Notes: generated by a model not told the origin, from the letters alone. A stretch of 64,000 nucleotides of DNA from Bacillus amyloliquefaciens DSM 7 = ATCC 23350 (GCF_000196735.1 NC_014551.1:2289001-2353000), one strand, 5' to 3'. Numbered from the stretch's first letter, positions 1 to 9,967 are shown. Translations and numbers: made by a program.

Positions 1-649
1 TGACGCTTTTGGCATCTTTTTTATCCACCCAATTAAATTCGGCTTTGTAGTCCGCCAGCCGGAATGCCGACGTGACGGCGATAAATGCCACGGTCGTCAC
101 GAGGATAAACATGATGACTTCGAGCCAGAACGTTTTTTTGCCCGGTCTGGACTGATCGACATGCTTTAACAGGAAAATGACTCCGGCTACAAAGCTGATC
201 GCAAGAATCGCCTGCCCGAGCGCCGCCGTCGTGACGTGAATGTACAGCCAATTGCTTTGCAGTGACGGAATAAGCGGCGTAATGTCGGTCGGAAACATGC
301 TTGCGTATGCAATAAGCAACAGCGCGATAGACAATGTGAACATGCCTAAAGACGGCAGTCTGTAAATAAAGTAAATAATAATAAAAGCGAGAACAAGCAT
401 CATGCCGAATGACGTGGTAAATTCAAACATATTGCTGACAGGCGCGTGTCCGCTTGCCGACCACCTCGCAATGAAGTAGCCGAGATGGCAAATAAATCCG
501 AGAATGGTTAACGTGATTCCGATTGCCGACCAGCGGCCCTTACCGTCCTTTGCACCTTTTGTTCCCCGGATGGCGCCGCCGAAAACCGGGACGGCAATTA
601 AATAAATCAAAAAGGCAGCATAAAGAAAATTTGCGCTCAGCTCCGCCAT
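1..649 (-). CDS. resC: Cytochrome c biogenesis protein ResC (CcsA family), 3' end outside window
   Basis: This is the N-terminal 216 codons of a polytopic membrane protein that begins [20 protein letters not shown] and runs off the window edge. ResC (CcsA) works with ResB as the system II heme exporter and cytochrome c synthase at the outer face of the membrane. The start ATG lies 18 bases after the resB stop, and the order resA-resB-resC matches the B. subtilis res operon. The hydrophobic segments and the operon position carry the call. The conserved heme-binding tryptophan-rich loop would lie in the missing part or near the edge, so it was not checked. Confidence 0.93.
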   Translation of the reverse strand, partial: MAELSANFLYAAFLIYLIAVPVFGGAIRGTKGAKDGKGRWSAIGITLTILGFICHLGYFIARWSASGHAPVSNMFEFTTSFGMMLVLAFIIIYFIYRLPSLGMFTLSIALLLIAYASMFPTDITPLIPSLQSNWLYIHVTTAALGQAILAISFVAGVIFLLKHVDQSRPGKKTFWLEVIMFILVTTVAFIAVTSAFRLADYKAEFNWVDKKDAKSV

Positions 650-667
650 GACACCACTCCTTTTTCA

Positions 668-2296
668 TTAGGCCTGATTTTTGACCAGTTCTTTTTGATC
701 GGCCGGCTCTTTAATCCCGGTCCCGTTAAGAACATATTCAATATCCTTTTTCAAACCGAACCAGTTTTTGTTCGTATGACCCGCCACAAGCACTTCATTT
801 TCACCGGTTTTGATCCAGATTCTTCTGTGCTGCCAGTACATTCCTTGAATGACGCCGATCATAAAAATCGCGCCGCCGACGGCAAGCACCCATAAGGTTA
901 AATCTTTTCTGACGGTGAGTCCTGTAATGTTTTTCGTTTCCACGTGGTCGAATTTTAATTTGTACTTGTTATTCGCGGAACCTTCAACAGTCTGCTGAAT
1001 CGCAACAAAGCTTTTCTCCCCTTTCGGCTTGTCAGGAGCCGTAACTTTAAAGACAAAAGCCGGATTGTTCGGAACCTTCGTTTTCGTGCTCGGTTCTCCG
1101 TCCTTGTTAAAATAAAAATCAGGAAGATAACTGGCGATCTGCACTTTGTAACCGTTACCAAGATCATAGTCCGTGTCTGGATCAAGAAGATTGATCTTCA
1201 GTCTGCCGAATGACTGTTTTGTTTTTTGGTCGATCAGCTGAAACACCATCTGATCGAGCTGGTTTTCTTTATAGTCCACCTGATACACGGAATAGGAGTC
1301 GAACCGCAGCGGTTCATTGACGCGGATATTGTTTTCTTTGACTCTTTTAAGCTTCGGCTTTTCACCGAATACAATGTCGCCTTCCCTCTTGTACAAAATT
1401 GCATCCGTATTGAAGGATTTGGCGACTTTGCCGTTTCCGGCTCTGTCAATGGCGTCGGCGAATACTTTTTTCTCAGTGTTTTTGTTATATGTCTGCATGG
1501 TGAACCGATTGTTTTTCAAGTAATATTTGCCGTCAGTGCCGGGAATCTGGGCGGTTTCGCCTTCACGGACCCAGAGGGTTTCATCGACATACATCCCCGG
1601 GACAAACCTCAGCATGGCTCCGATCAGAAAAATGATCAGGCCGATATGATTGACGTAGGGCCCCCACCTTGAAAAGCGCCCTTTTTCCGCCAGAATGCTT
1701 CCCTCTTGTTCTCGCACTCTATAATGCTTTTTTTTCAAACGTGTTCTGATGCCATCAGCCGCCTCCGCGCTCAGACCGGTTTCCGTCCGGCTGTATAGAC
1801 GCTGCCTCTTCAAAAAGACCGGATTCCGCTGAACTCCTTGATTTTTCAGCGCTCTGTACAGAGGAATCACCCGATCCAGGCTGCAGATGACAAGTGATAT
1901 GCCGATGGATGCGATCAGGAGCATATACCACCATGAACCGTACAGGTGATGAAATCCCAGCAGATAATAGATTTTGCCGATTATACCGTACTGCTGTTCA
2001 TAATATGTATCCGGCTGGGCGCCCGGCGGCAGATAAGCTTCCTGCGGAAAAACCGTGCCGAATGCTGAAGCCGCCAGAGTAATGACGATCAGCCATATTC
2101 CGACTTTAACGGAAGAAAAGAAATTCCATACTTTATCTACGATTGTTTTGTTATATGTTTGCGAACGTCTTGCGCTGCCGTCGTACCGCATATCGGCAAG
2201 CGGCGACTTTTGATCATCAAGAGGCTTCCCGCACGACTCGCACAAAACTGTTCCGGCTGGATTCACGTGCCCGCATTCACATTTGACCTTTTTCAT
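668..2296 (-). CDS. resB: Cytochrome c biogenesis protein ResB (Ccs1 family)
   Basis: This 542-residue membrane protein is the partner of ResC in system II cytochrome c maturation, which attaches heme to apocytochrome outside the membrane. Hydrophobic segments are seen near residues 63-85, 122-143 and 215-235, then a large extracytoplasmic domain and a last segment near residue 470. The first 22 residues hold two cysteine pairs, C6-x-C8 and C19-x2-C22, which look like a small zinc ribbon on the cytoplasmic side. The start ATG overlaps the resA stop by four bases, indicating translational coupling. The length agrees with the B. subtilis protein. Confidence 0.96.
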   Translation of the reverse strand: MKKVKCECGHVNPAGTVLCESCGKPLDDQKSPLADMRYDGSARRSQTYNKTIVDKVWNFFSSVKVGIWLIVITLAASAFGTVFPQEAYLPPGAQPDTYYEQQYGIIGKIYYLLGFHHLYGSWWYMLLIASIGISLVICSLDRVIPLYRALKNQGVQRNPVFLKRQRLYSRTETGLSAEAADGIRTRLKKKHYRVREQEGSILAEKGRFSRWGPYVNHIGLIIFLIGAMLRFVPGMYVDETLWVREGETAQIPGTDGKYYLKNNRFTMQTYNKNTEKKVFADAIDRAGNGKVAKSFNTDAILYKREGDIVFGEKPKLKRVKENNIRVNEPLRFDSYSVYQVDYKENQLDQMVFQLIDQKTKQSFGRLKINLLDPDTDYDLGNGYKVQIASYLPDFYFNKDGEPSTKTKVPNNPAFVFKVTAPDKPKGEKSFVAIQQTVEGSANNKYKLKFDHVETKNITGLTVRKDLTLWVLAVGGAIFMIGVIQGMYWQHRRIWIKTGENEVLVAGHTNKNWFGLKKDIEYVLNGTGIKEPADQKELVKNQA

Positions 2297-2832
2297 GAAG
2301 ACGCCTCCAGCTTAATTAAATTCATATAGTCATGAACCATGCGTTCTGTCATCGTGCCGGTCACCACTTTCACGACTTTTCCGTCGGGATTGATCAAAAA
2401 AGTCGTCGGTATAGGCGATACGCCGTACGCGTCCAGCACTTGCCGGTCAGTATCAAGCGCAACCGGGAAATTGACGCCGTATGTTTTCATAAAATTATGT
2501 ACTGCAATTTTTGATTCGCCGACATTTACCGCAACCACCTCTACACCGAGGTCTTTAAAATACTTATATTGGTTTTCCATATAGGGGAATTCCTGCTTGC
2601 AAGGCTCGCACCACGTTCCCCAGAAATTCAGAAAAACACCTTTTCCTTTTAACTGACTCAGTTCTATGTTTCTGCCCTCTGTATCTTTCAGCGCGAAATT
2701 CGGGGCTTTGGACCCCTCAGATATACGCTCGCCGTTTGTGTAAACAGCGTTATAGATGGTATATCCGAGCGCGCAGAGTAAGATGAGAAGGATGCCGGTC
2801 CGAATGAATAAACGCCGCCGTTTTTTGTTCAT
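2293..2832 (-). CDS. resA: Thiol-disulfide oxidoreductase ResA
   Basis: ResA is a membrane-anchored thioredoxin-fold protein that reduces the cysteines of the apocytochrome c heme-binding site outside the cell membrane. The 179 residues show a positively charged N-terminus, one membrane anchor (about residues 8-30) and the active site W-C-E-P-C with cysteines 75 and 78. The start chosen is the ATG at 2830-2832, which follows a GGGGAGGGGAG ribosome binding site; a longer reading frame exists upstream but lacks such a site and does not match the family length. It is the first gene of resA-resB-resC. Confidence 0.96.
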   Translation of the reverse strand: MNKKRRRLFIRTGILLILLCALGYTIYNAVYTNGERISEGSKAPNFALKDTEGRNIELSQLKGKGVFLNFWGTWCEPCKQEFPYMENQYKYFKDLGVEVVAVNVGESKIAVHNFMKTYGVNFPVALDTDRQVLDAYGVSPIPTTFLINPDGKVVKVVTGTMTERMVHDYMNLIKLEASS

Positions 2833-2870
2833 TGTACACTGCTCCCCTCCCCTGCCTGCAAATCCATTCA

Positions 2871-2876
2871 ATTATA
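2871..2876 (-). promoter_or_regulatory. Probable resA promoter -10 element
   Basis: On the minus strand TATAAT lies about 40 bases before the resA start. No good -35 hexamer stands at 17 bases, which would fit a promoter that needs an activator; ResD is the known activator of resA in B. subtilis. The activator requirement here is inferred. Confidence 0.55.
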
Positions 2877-2916
2877 TCATCTTCACGTTTTGTAATTTTT
2901 GAAGGTTATGTGAAAA

Positions 2917-3651
2917 TTAGAAAGCGTTTTTACCGTGGTCGGCTAAAGCCCGCAGCCTTTTCACCTCATGCGGCGTCAATTCTCTTGCGTCTCCTGTGTG
3001 AAGGCCTCTTAAATCTAAAAATGCGTATTCTTCACGTTTGAGTTTCAGCACGTCATGACCGATCGCCTCGAACATGCGGCGGACCTGTCTGTTTCGGCCT
3101 TCATGAATCGTCAGCTGAATGATGCTCGTCTGCTTTCTTTTGTCCAGGGAAAGCATTTTCGCTCTGGCCGGAGCCGTCTTGCCTTCTTCAAGCTGAATGC
3201 CGCGCTCAAGCTTTCTCAGAAGTTCCTTGGAAGGAATCCCTTTCACTTTGGCGACGTATGTCTTATCAATTTCGTATTTCGGATGCATAAGTTTGTTGGC
3301 AAACTCGCCGTCATTTGTCAGCAATAAAAGACCGCTCGTATCATAATCAAGCCTGCCGATCGGATAAATGCGCTGCGGCACTTCTTTAAAGAAGTCGGTC
3401 ACCACTTTCCGCCCTTTGTCGTCGTCAGCTGCTGAGATCACTCCTCTCGGTTTATAAAGCAGAAAGTACACGGGTTCTTCCCGTTCCACCTTTAATCCGT
3501 TTACTTCAATCTGATCAGAACCGGTCACTTTTACGCCGAGCTCTGTTATTACTTTTCCATTCACCTTTACTTTTCCTTCTTTTATCAGCTCTTCTGCCTT
3601 TCTGCGTGATGCCACGCCGGCATGAGCAATAACTTTTTGCAGTCTTTCCAT
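2917..3651 (-). CDS. rluB: 23S rRNA pseudouridine synthase RluB
   Basis: RluB converts a uridine of helix 89-90 in 23S rRNA to pseudouridine. The 244-residue protein has an N-terminal S4-type RNA-binding domain (residues 1-60, RLQKVIAHAGVASRRKAEE) followed by the RsuA/RluB catalytic domain; the motif GRLDYDTSGLLLLTNDG contains the catalytic aspartate. The ATG at 3649-3651 is preceded by GAGGTG seven bases away and matches the usual family start, so the 16-residue upstream extension was dropped. It sits upstream of resA, as in B. subtilis, where the gene was called ypuL. Confidence 0.95.
   Translation of the reverse strand: MERLQKVIAHAGVASRRKAEELIKEGKVKVNGKVITELGVKVTGSDQIEVNGLKVEREEPVYFLLYKPRGVISAADDDKGRKVVTDFFKEVPQRIYPIGRLDYDTSGLLLLTNDGEFANKLMHPKYEIDKTYVAKVKGIPSKELLRKLERGIQLEEGKTAPARAKMLSLDKRKQTSIIQLTIHEGRNRQVRRMFEAIGHDVLKLKREEYAFLDLRGLHTGDARELTPHEVKRLRALADHGKNAF
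2919..2932 (-). promoter_or_regulatory. cre-like CcpA site before resA
   Basis: The minus strand reads TAAAAACGCTTTCT, which agrees with the cre consensus TGWAARCGYTWNCW at all but the second position. It lies at the extreme 3' end of rluB, about 45 bases upstream of the resA -10 element. CcpA binding is inferred from the match only. Confidence 0.45.
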
Positions 3652-3729
3652 GTCGTTCACCTCAAGTATAATCTTACTTTTTTCCACTTGAACAAACAAG
3701 CTTTTTCAAGGAGAGTTATTCTGATATAT

Positions 3730-3753
3730 AAAAAGCGCCTGATTCAGGCGCTT
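3730..3753 (-). terminator. Intrinsic terminator after spmB
   Basis: A perfect stem AAGCGCCTGA/TCAGGCGCTT overlaps the spmB stop codon and runs into a short U tract on the minus strand. It closes the dacB-spmA-spmB operon. Confidence 0.85.
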
Positions 3754-4280
3754 CCAAATAATAACGTAACTATGATGATTGATGCAACCACTCCGATCAA
3801 ATCAGCAAGAAGACCGACCTTTAGAGCATCCCCCATTTTTTTAATGCCGACCGCCCCGAAGTATACCGTCAGGACGTACAGCGTCGTATCAGTCGATCCC
3901 TGCATGACAGAAGCCAGTCTGCCGATAAATGAATCAGGCCCGTACACGGCGATCAAATCTGTCGTCATCCCGAGCGCCGCCGTACCTGAAATCGGACGGA
4001 TCAGAGCAAGCGGCACGACCTCTGCCGGAATGCCGAGCGCCGTAAAGAAAGGCTTGCAAAGTCCCATGACAAAATCCAGCGCGCCTGAAGCCCGGAATAC
4101 GGTGATCGCCACAAGCATCCCGACCAAAAACGGAATGATGGAAAACGCAATCTCAATTCCTTCTTTTCCGCCTTCAACGAATGATTCATACGTCGGCACT
4201 TTTTTGATCGTGCCGTATATCAATATACCGGCGATAATAATCGGGATCATGGCTAAAGACAGCCAATTCACCATTTCCAT
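3744..4280 (-). CDS. spmB: Spore maturation protein SpmB
   Basis: SpmB is a multi-pass membrane protein of the nucleoside-recognition (Gate) domain family. It acts with SpmA in the mother cell and is needed for full dehydration of the spore core. The 178-residue reading frame starts at MEMVNWLSLAMIPIII, five to nine bases after a GGGAGGT ribosome binding site, and carries the family motif around PISGTAALG. A longer frame upstream starts inside spmA and is not supported. It is the last gene of dacB-spmA-spmB, four bases after spmA. Its transport substrate is unknown. Confidence 0.95.
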   Translation of the reverse strand: MEMVNWLSLAMIPIIIAGILIYGTIKKVPTYESFVEGGKEGIEIAFSIIPFLVGMLVAITVFRASGALDFVMGLCKPFFTALGIPAEVVPLALIRPISGTAALGMTTDLIAVYGPDSFIGRLASVMQGSTDTTLYVLTVYFGAVGIKKMGDALKVGLLADLIGVVASIIIVTLLFGSA

Positions 4281-4284
4281 TCGC

Positions 4285-4875
4285 TTACCTCCCTTTTCTT
4301 TTGCGGCGGTACCAGAAGTAGCGGTCAATGAAAATTGCGCCGATTCCCGAAATTAAAGTCGCTAAGATGGTCGGTCCGACGATATCGGTCGGTGATTTCG
4401 CCGAATAAGCCATGCGGACGGCAATGACGGTTGTCGGTATCAATGTAATGCTCGAAGTATTTACCGCCAAAAAGGTAATCATGGAACGGCTGGCCTCAGA
4501 CTTGTTGCCGTTCAGCTTTTTCATCTGCTCCATAGCTTTAATGCCGAGGGGTGTCGCAGCATTTCCCAACCCGAAAAAATTCGCCATGAGATTTGATAAG
4601 ATGTATCCCATAGCCGGATGATCAGGGGGAATATCGGGAAACAGCTTAGAAATAAACGGGCGGCACATTCTGCTGAATATATCCAAAAGGCCGGACTGCT
4701 CGGCTATTTTCATCAGGCCGAGCCAGAACACGAGGACGCTCATTAATCCGAACGAGATCGTAACAGCTTCTTTCGCTCCTTTAAAAACAGCTTCATTCAC
4801 ATCCTGCAAGGTACCGTTAAACATCGCAAAAACAAGTCCGATTACAGTCAGACAGACCCAGATTAAATTGACCAT
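4285..4875 (-). CDS. spmA: Spore maturation protein SpmA
   Basis: SpmA is a 196-residue polytopic membrane protein with the same nucleoside-recognition (Gate) fold as SpmB; the two probably form one complex in the mother cell that helps dehydrate the spore core. Segments around residues 2-22, 42-58 and 165-185 are strongly hydrophobic, and the sequence [17 protein letters not shown] is characteristic of the family. The start overlaps the end of dacB by 13 bases, showing tight coupling within the dacB operon. The length equals that of the B. subtilis protein. Confidence 0.95.
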   Translation of the reverse strand: MVNLIWVCLTVIGLVFAMFNGTLQDVNEAVFKGAKEAVTISFGLMSVLVFWLGLMKIAEQSGLLDIFSRMCRPFISKLFPDIPPDHPAMGYILSNLMANFFGLGNAATPLGIKAMEQMKKLNGNKSEASRSMITFLAVNTSSITLIPTTVIAVRMAYSAKSPTDIVGPTILATLISGIGAIFIDRYFWYRRKRKGR

Positions 4876-6014
4876 ACTGAACCGCCCGCCGTGCTCATAA
4901 AAAGGCTCGTAAATGTTTCAATGAAATGCTTTTTCGGCTTTTTATGGCGCTCATTTTCATAATAGACGGGGATCTTGGCGATCACTTTCCCGTCATGCAT
5001 AACGGTCATCCGGCCGACAACATCAGGAATGAGAGAGGCATCCTTTTTCCAGGCTTTTTTCGGTTTTATTAAGGTTGTGCTGATTTTCACATCATCGATT
5101 TCATCCTCTTTTAACAAATATTTAACATCACGGGTAATAAAAGCGTGTTTTCCGTAAAACGTCTTTTTCAGCTTCGGGATGCCGCCTTTTTTGGCGACGA
5201 CATAGGTTTTATAGTTCTCAAAGACATAATTAAACATATTCATATGGTCATCCCAGTCATCCGGATCATTAATAGTGACTGCGATGAGATCCGTTCCGTC
5301 TTTTGAAGCCGTCGAAACGAGGGTCCGTTTCGCGATTTTTGTGTAACCCGTTTTTCCGCCAGTGCTGTAAGGATAGAGCCCTGTCAAAAGCTTGTTTTTA
5401 TTTTTCCACACCCGGTCCATCGTTTCCGCTTTATACACTTTTGTGCCTGAAACGGTCCGGTATTCCTTGATCTTCATCGCGTATTTGGTCAAAAGCGCCA
5501 TGTCATACGCCGTTGAATATAAATTTTCGTGGTCATCCAGTCCGTGCGGGTTTTGAAATTTTGTATTTTCCATCCCGATTTGCTCGGCTTTTTGGTTCAT
5601 CATAAATACAAAACCGTCAAGGCTTCCGCCGACATATTCGGCTATTGCCGCAGCGGCATCATTTCCTGATCTCAGCATAAGCCCGTATACGAGATCTTTC
5701 AGCTTAACTTTCTGTCCCGGCTGAAGATAAATTGCTGAACCTTCCGTTTTTACGGCATTCGGGGAAACAGTCACGGTCTTTTCCATCTTCCCTGATTCAA
5801 TTGCCAGCACCGCCGTCATGATTTTAGTAATGCTTGCGATCCGCCGCTTATGATGTTCGTCCTTAGCGAATAATACCCTGCCTGATGTTCCGTCAATTAA
5901 AATCGCGCTTTTTGCGCTGACATGTATTTGGGCATGTGCCGTATTTCCGTCTGTAATGGAAAAAAGGATAACAAAAGTCAAAAGAAATACGGCAGCTTTT
6001 TTGAGAAAGCGCAT
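4863..6014 (-). CDS. dacB: D-alanyl-D-alanine carboxypeptidase DacB (PBP5*)
   Basis: DacB trims D-alanine from pentapeptides of spore cortex peptidoglycan and so sets cortex cross-linking. The 383 residues start with a signal peptide (cleavage near residue 28, AHA-Q) and show all three penicillin-binding motifs: S61-I-T-K64, S116-G-N and K222-T-G. A C-terminal PBP5 domain follows and the last 25 residues may form a membrane-associated helix. It heads the operon with spmA and spmB. A SigE-like promoter lies directly upstream, consistent with mother-cell expression. Confidence 0.96.
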   Translation of the reverse strand: MRFLKKAAVFLLTFVILFSITDGNTAHAQIHVSAKSAILIDGTSGRVLFAKDEHHKRRIASITKIMTAVLAIESGKMEKTVTVSPNAVKTEGSAIYLQPGQKVKLKDLVYGLMLRSGNDAAAAIAEYVGGSLDGFVFMMNQKAEQIGMENTKFQNPHGLDDHENLYSTAYDMALLTKYAMKIKEYRTVSGTKVYKAETMDRVWKNKNKLLTGLYPYSTGGKTGYTKIAKRTLVSTASKDGTDLIAVTINDPDDWDDHMNMFNYVFENYKTYVVAKKGGIPKLKKTFYGKHAFITRDVKYLLKEDEIDDVKISTTLIKPKKAWKKDASLIPDVVGRMTVMHDGKVIAKIPVYYENERHKKPKKHFIETFTSLFMSTAGGSVWSI

Positions 6015-6046
6015 GAATGCTCACGTCCTTGTTGTGGGTTTGTACA

Positions 6047-6074
6047 AGTTTATGCGCATGTCCATGACTTATGA
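6047..6074 (-). promoter_or_regulatory. SigE-type promoter of dacB operon
   Basis: The minus strand shows TCATAAG (6068-6074), 13 bases, then CATAAACT (6047-6054). This is close to the SigE consensus KMATATW-N13/14-CATACAMT and lies about 33 bases before the dacB start. dacB is a known SigE gene in B. subtilis. Confidence 0.65.
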
Positions 6075-6098
6075 ATACCAATTACATCACTTTACATA

Positions 6099-6127
6099 AA
6101 AAAACTCTCCCAAAAGGGAGAGTTTTT
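6099..6127 (-). terminator. Intrinsic terminator after ypuI
   Basis: The stem ACTCTCCC-aaaa-GGGAGAGT is flanked by A and U tracts on both sides, so it could work in both directions. It overlaps the ypuI stop codon and separates ypuI from dacB. Confidence 0.85.
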
Positions 6128-6611
6128 ATCTGGCTGATACCATATTTGAGCCTGATGCTTCATATTGCGCCAATTCTTCCCGCATGCGCAGAAACTCACT
6201 GCTGAGCGAAAGCAGAAGGCTCCGCAGCGAGTCCGGCACTCGCTGGTAAAATTCAATCGCGCTTTGGCCTGTATATGCGGCGCGGCTGTTTTCATACCAT
6301 GTATCCTTTTTCGGCATGAAAAACTCTTCCACGCACTGATGATACACTTTATACAGGGTTTTCTCCGCTCTCGACTCATGAAACGGCTCCTGCATTAAGA
6401 GCCGGCGGCAGGCTTCCTGGGCGCCTTCGCAAAAGACGGTCATCCGTCTCAGCACACTGAGCACATCGCGGCAGTATGCCTCATCCGCCTTTCCCGAAGC
6501 CTGCATCTCCGGTAATGTTGTATGATTTAAATAGCTGCTGACCATCGTGACAACCTCGGCTAAAAATTTACCAGTTTCTTCAGTATGGGCCCTCACAATC
6601 GAATTTCCCAT
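6126..6611 (-). CDS. ypuI: YpuI family protein (unknown function)
   Basis: This soluble protein of 161 residues begins MGNSIVRAHTEETGKFLAEV. It is rich in helix-forming residues and has no signal peptide or membrane segment. Its place between scpB and dacB matches ypuI of B. subtilis, for which no biochemical role is known to me. The start was placed at the ATG at 6609-6611, which follows AGGAAGG at a long spacing of about 12 bases. A TTG twelve codons upstream is possible but has no ribosome binding site. Confidence 0.8.
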   Translation of the reverse strand: MGNSIVRAHTEETGKFLAEVVTMVSSYLNHTTLPEMQASGKADEAYCRDVLSVLRRMTVFCEGAQEACRRLLMQEPFHESRAEKTLYKVYHQCVEEFFMPKKDTWYENSRAAYTGQSAIEFYQRVPDSLRSLLLSLSSEFLRMREELAQYEASGSNMVSAR

Positions 6612-6701
6612 TTTCGTCCGTTTCCTTCCTCTCTTGTACTTCGTCAATGTGCGTCATTCATCAATGGCCTTTCCCTACTATCGTATGATGAAAAACCGTT
6701 A

Positions 6702-7295
6702 TTATTTAATATCCTCAAAAGTTTGGTTGAAGTTTTCAAAGAACAAGTCGGCTTCCTCCTGGAGAACGTCTTCTTCCGCATTTTCAGGAAGCGGCGGGAG
6801 CTCGTCCAGTGTTTTTAAGCCGAATTGTTCAAGAAATACAGGTGTCGTGCCGTATAAAATCGCACGGCCGGGACCGTCGGCGCGGCCAACCTCACACAGC
6901 AGCGCTTTTGACACGAGGCTGTGCAGAATCCGTTCAGACTTCACGCCCCGGATATCTTCAATTTCTGCCCGTGTGATCGGCTGCTTGTACGAAACAATCG
7001 CCAGCACTTCTAAAGAAGCCTGTGACAGCCCCTTTGACGGCACTTCGATTAATTTTTTTAAATAAGGCACGAATTCTTTTTTCGTTCCAAGCATATACGT
7101 ATCCGCATATTCGGTCAGCTCGATACCCCTGCCGTCTTCCTTGTACTGTGCGGCCACTTCTTCCATAATTCCGGCCAGCTCCGCTTCTTCTATTTCAAGC
7201 ACCGTCACCAATTGCTTTTTGGTAAGCCCCTCATCACCCGCCGCATACAGCAGGGCTTCCACAATCGCTTTCCAATTCACGATATCAAGCGCCAT
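6702..7295 (-). CDS. scpB: Segregation and condensation protein ScpB
   Basis: ScpB is the winged-helix kite subunit of the Smc-ScpA-ScpB condensin that loads at the origin and organises and separates chromosomes. The 197-residue frame starts [20 protein letters not shown] and contains two winged-helix regions, including the conserved stretch around [16 protein letters not shown]. It begins inside the last codons of scpA with an 11-base overlap. GGGGAG precedes the chosen ATG by about 11 bases. The ORF could extend 18 codons further up, but this lies in scpA and does not match the family. Confidence 0.95.
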   Translation of the reverse strand: MALDIVNWKAIVEALLYAAGDEGLTKKQLVTVLEIEEAELAGIMEEVAAQYKEDGRGIELTEYADTYMLGTKKEFVPYLKKLIEVPSKGLSQASLEVLAIVSYKQPITRAEIEDIRGVKSERILHSLVSKALLCEVGRADGPGRAILYGTTPVFLEQFGLKTLDELPPLPENAEEDVLQEEADLFFENFNQTFEDIK

Positions 7296-8040
7296 GAATG
7301 GATTCACTCCCCGTAATGTATATATCTGAAAAGTTTTCTTCCTGTTCAAGGATAATCTGCTGATTTTTCATCAGCTCCAGAACTGCTAAAAACGTCACGA
7401 CGAGATGGTCTTTTTGCCGAGAAGGAAAAAGCTCCGTGAAGTTTATTCTTCTTCCCGCCGTTTTTAAACTTTTTACGATTTCGTTCATTCTGTCTTCAAT
7501 CGGTATTTCCTGTCTTGTAATGGTCGTTTCTTTCGGCCGCGTGATTTTTTTACGCTGAAGCACTTTTTGAAACGCGCCGATCATGTCATAAACGGTCACC
7601 GAAAGCTTCTGCTCCGTCTGTTTGATTTCTTTTGCATATTCACTTAAATCACTCGGCGGCTTCGTAAATGACTTTTGTCTTTCTTCTTCCCGCTCTTTTA
7701 AATCTTTCGCAGCGGTTTTATATTTTCTATACTCAATCAGCTTTTCAATCAGCTCGTCCCGAGGGTCTTCTTCTTCAAGCATTTCGTCTTCAAACAGCTC
7801 TTCCTCTTGTTTCGGAAGCAGCATTCGGCTTTTAATGCTGAGAAGAGTCGCCGCCATGACCAGATATTCACTGGCGACATCAAGTTCAAGCACTTGCATT
7901 GTATGTACATATAATAAATATTGTTCAGTAATGGTTGCCACGGGTATGTCGTATATGTCGATTTCAAGACGGTTAATCAGATGAAGCAGCAGGTCCAATG
8001 GGCCTTCAAACGTATCAATTTTCACTTGATATTCTACCAT
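7285..8040 (-). CDS. scpA: Segregation and condensation protein ScpA
   Basis: ScpA is the kleisin subunit that bridges the heads of Smc and binds a ScpB dimer. The 251 residues start [21 protein letters not shown], the conserved N-terminal motif that contacts the Smc neck. The central part (residues 75-115) is acidic and charged, as usual for kleisin linkers, and a C-terminal winged-helix domain ends near residue 245. The gene overlaps scpB by 11 bases, and the two are always paired in Firmicutes. Confidence 0.96.
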   Translation of the reverse strand: MVEYQVKIDTFEGPLDLLLHLINRLEIDIYDIPVATITEQYLLYVHTMQVLELDVASEYLVMAATLLSIKSRMLLPKQEEELFEDEMLEEEDPRDELIEKLIEYRKYKTAAKDLKEREEERQKSFTKPPSDLSEYAKEIKQTEQKLSVTVYDMIGAFQKVLQRKKITRPKETTITRQEIPIEDRMNEIVKSLKTAGRRINFTELFPSRQKDHLVVTFLAVLELMKNQQIILEQEENFSDIYITGSESIHGA

Positions 8041-8182
8041 TATCTCACCATTTTCAATATCACTCTCATTGCCGGAAAAACTGGCTACCCATTAGTATAA
8101 TCCACCGAAATGCTCGCGTCCAATACTTTTCTAATCGTGCTCCGTTATTTAGAAAATACTGAAAAAGAAGATATACGCCTAT

Positions 8183-8210
8183 ACCTTTAAAGGCGGATGC
8201 ACATATGATA
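8183..8210 (+). promoter_or_regulatory. SigK-type promoter
   Basis: ACC (8183-8185), 16 bases, then CATATGATA (8202-8210) agrees with the late mother-cell SigK consensus mACm-N16-CATAnnnTA. It points at the 29-codon gene that starts at 8248. Confidence 0.65.
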
Positions 8211-8247
8211 GCCGTGTAAACATGAAACAAAGGGAGGCTGATTTCAC

Positions 8248-8337
8248 ATGGGCGGAGCTTGTTTCGGCGGAGGATTTGCATTAATTGTCGTTCTGTTTAT
8301 ATTGCTCGTTGTCGTAGGGGCATCTTACATCTGCTAG
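8248..8337 (+). CDS. YjcZ-like small sporulation protein, 29 residues
   Basis: The 29-residue peptide begins MGGACFGGGFALIVVLFILL and ends VVVGASYIC. The glycine-rich head followed by one very hydrophobic helix (residues 10-26) is the hallmark of the YjcZ/SscA family of tiny spore-associated proteins. AGGGAGG lies ten bases before the ATG. A SigK-type promoter ends about 37 bases upstream, so expression late in the mother cell is expected. The two cysteines at the ends are notable. I know of no assigned gene name for this exact locus. Confidence 0.82.
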   Translation: MGGACFGGGFALIVVLFILLVVVGASYIC

Positions 8338-8424
8338 TTCATCAGGCTTCAGACACCAAGCCGCTCTTTTTTCCTTTTCATAGCGCTGTGGTACACTGGG
8401 TTTAGCATAAAAGGAGGAAGCGGC

Positions 8425-8946
8425 TTGTATCCAAAAGCTTATATCGGCTTTTTGGCCGAATTTCACGCATCAAGAGATTATTTTGAGTGTCATGAACTGT
8501 TAGAGGAATATTGGAAAGAAAGCCCGCCTGGGGAGCGGAGCATTCATTGGGTCGGCCTGATTCAGCTTGCCGTCGCTCTGTATCACCAGCGAAGGGGGAA
8601 TGAAGCCGGGGCTAAACGGCTGATTGCCAACAGCTTACGTATTCTGCGGTCTGAAAAACAGGCTGTCAGCTCTCTCGGTCTCAGTCATCCGAAGCTGATT
8701 GAGCTGATAGAATCGCTGTCAGACAACATAGAAGCGGGCCTGCCGTACAAAAGTGTTATGCTGCCGATTACAGATGAAACTTTGAAAGAAGCATGTCTTG
8801 CCGAATGCCGCCGCAAGGGCTATATATGGGGGCAAGACGGTGTATCCGATACCTTTCTTATTCATAAACACCGCCTGCGGGACAGGACGGATGTCATCAT
8901 GGAACGCGAACGGGAAATTGAGAAAAGAAAAAAAAGCAGAGGCTGA
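8425..8946 (+). CDS. ypuF: YpuF, DUF309 family protein
   Basis: The 173-residue protein belongs to the DUF309 helical family; the motif FHASRDYFECHELLEEYW near residue 12, followed by IHWVGLIQLAVALYHQRRGN, is typical. Its function is unknown. The first codon is TTG, supported by AAAGGAGGAAG seven bases ahead; no ATG is available before the conserved motif. The C-terminus is highly charged. It lies alone on the plus strand between scpA and ribT and ends inside a strong terminator. The name follows the B. subtilis order. Confidence 0.85.
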   Translation: MYPKAYIGFLAEFHASRDYFECHELLEEYWKESPPGERSIHWVGLIQLAVALYHQRRGNEAGAKRLIANSLRILRSEKQAVSSLGLSHPKLIELIESLSDNIEAGLPYKSVMLPITDETLKEACLAECRRKGYIWGQDGVSDTFLIHKHRLRDRTDVIMEREREIEKRKKSRG

Positions 8947-8964
8947 CGGTCAGCCCTGCTTTTT
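8931..8964 (+). terminator. Intrinsic terminator of ypuF
   Basis: AAAAGCAG-a-GGCTGAC pairs with GGTCAGCC-c-TGCTTTT and runs into Ts. The ypuF stop codon TGA is inside the stem. Confidence 0.85.
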
Positions 8965-8970
8965 CTATAT

Positions 8971-9006
8971 AAAAACAGCTCCCGAAACCGTGATGATTCC
9001 GGGAGC
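8971..9006 (-). terminator. Intrinsic terminator of rib operon
   Basis: On the minus strand GCTCCCG (8978-8984) pairs with CGGGAGC (9000-9006) and is followed by TGTTTTTA. It lies just past the ribT stop. Confidence 0.75.
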
Positions 9007-9011
9007 ATTTG

Positions 9012-9422
<411 letters not shown>

Positions 9423-9502
9423 CTATCAAACGGATACATAAAGGCGATCCGTTTTCTCACATTATATCATTTTCGCCGCGGTTTTAAACGCTTTTCAACA
9501 AA

Positions 9503-9967
9503 TTATTCAAATGAGCGGTTTAAATTTGCCATTTCAATGGCGGATACTGCGCAGTCCGCTCCCTTATTTCCGGCTTTTGTTCCGGCGCGTTCGATAGCCT
9601 GCTCAATGGTTTCAGTCGTCACGATGCCGAAGATAACCGGGACGCCCGTCGCCGTTCCCGCCTGAGCGATGCCTTTTGCCGCTTCGTTGCAGACATAGTC
9701 ATAATGCGTTGTCGCTCCTCTGATCACCGTGCCAAGTGTAATGACGGCATCGTATTTTTTCGTTTCCGCCATTTTTTTTGCGGCAAACGGGATTTCAAAC
9801 GCTCCCGGCACCCAAGCGACATCAATGTCATTTGATTCTACACCGTGGCGAATCAATGTGTCTTCTGCTCCGCTTAACAGCTTGCTCGTAATAAATTCAT
9901 TAAATCTGCCGACGACGATTCCGATTTTAAGTCCTGTTCCTACTAGGTTTCCTTGTATGATATTCAT
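9503..9967 (-). CDS. ribH: 6,7-dimethyl-8-ribityllumazine synthase
   Basis: RibH condenses 5-amino-6-ribitylaminouracil with 3,4-dihydroxy-2-butanone 4-phosphate to form lumazine, the last intermediate before riboflavin. In Bacillus it forms a 60-subunit capsid that can enclose riboflavin synthase. The 154 residues contain the family motifs [30 protein letters not shown] and [16 protein letters not shown], the last with the catalytic histidine. It follows ribA by about 32 bases in the ribDEAHT operon. Confidence 0.97.
   Translation of the reverse strand: MNIIQGNLVGTGLKIGIVVGRFNEFITSKLLSGAEDTLIRHGVESNDIDVAWVPGAFEIPFAAKKMAETKKYDAVITLGTVIRGATTHYDYVCNEAAKGIAQAGTATGVPVIFGIVTTETIEQAIERAGTKAGNKGADCAVSAIEMANLNRSFE

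Noticed and set aside
3622..4356. 244-codon plus-strand ORF opposite spmB
   Set aside because: Shadow of the spm genes; no ribosome binding site or family match.
7622..7984. 120-codon plus-strand ORF opposite scpA
   Set aside because: A serine-rich shadow of the acidic scpA sequence on the other strand, with no ribosome binding site.
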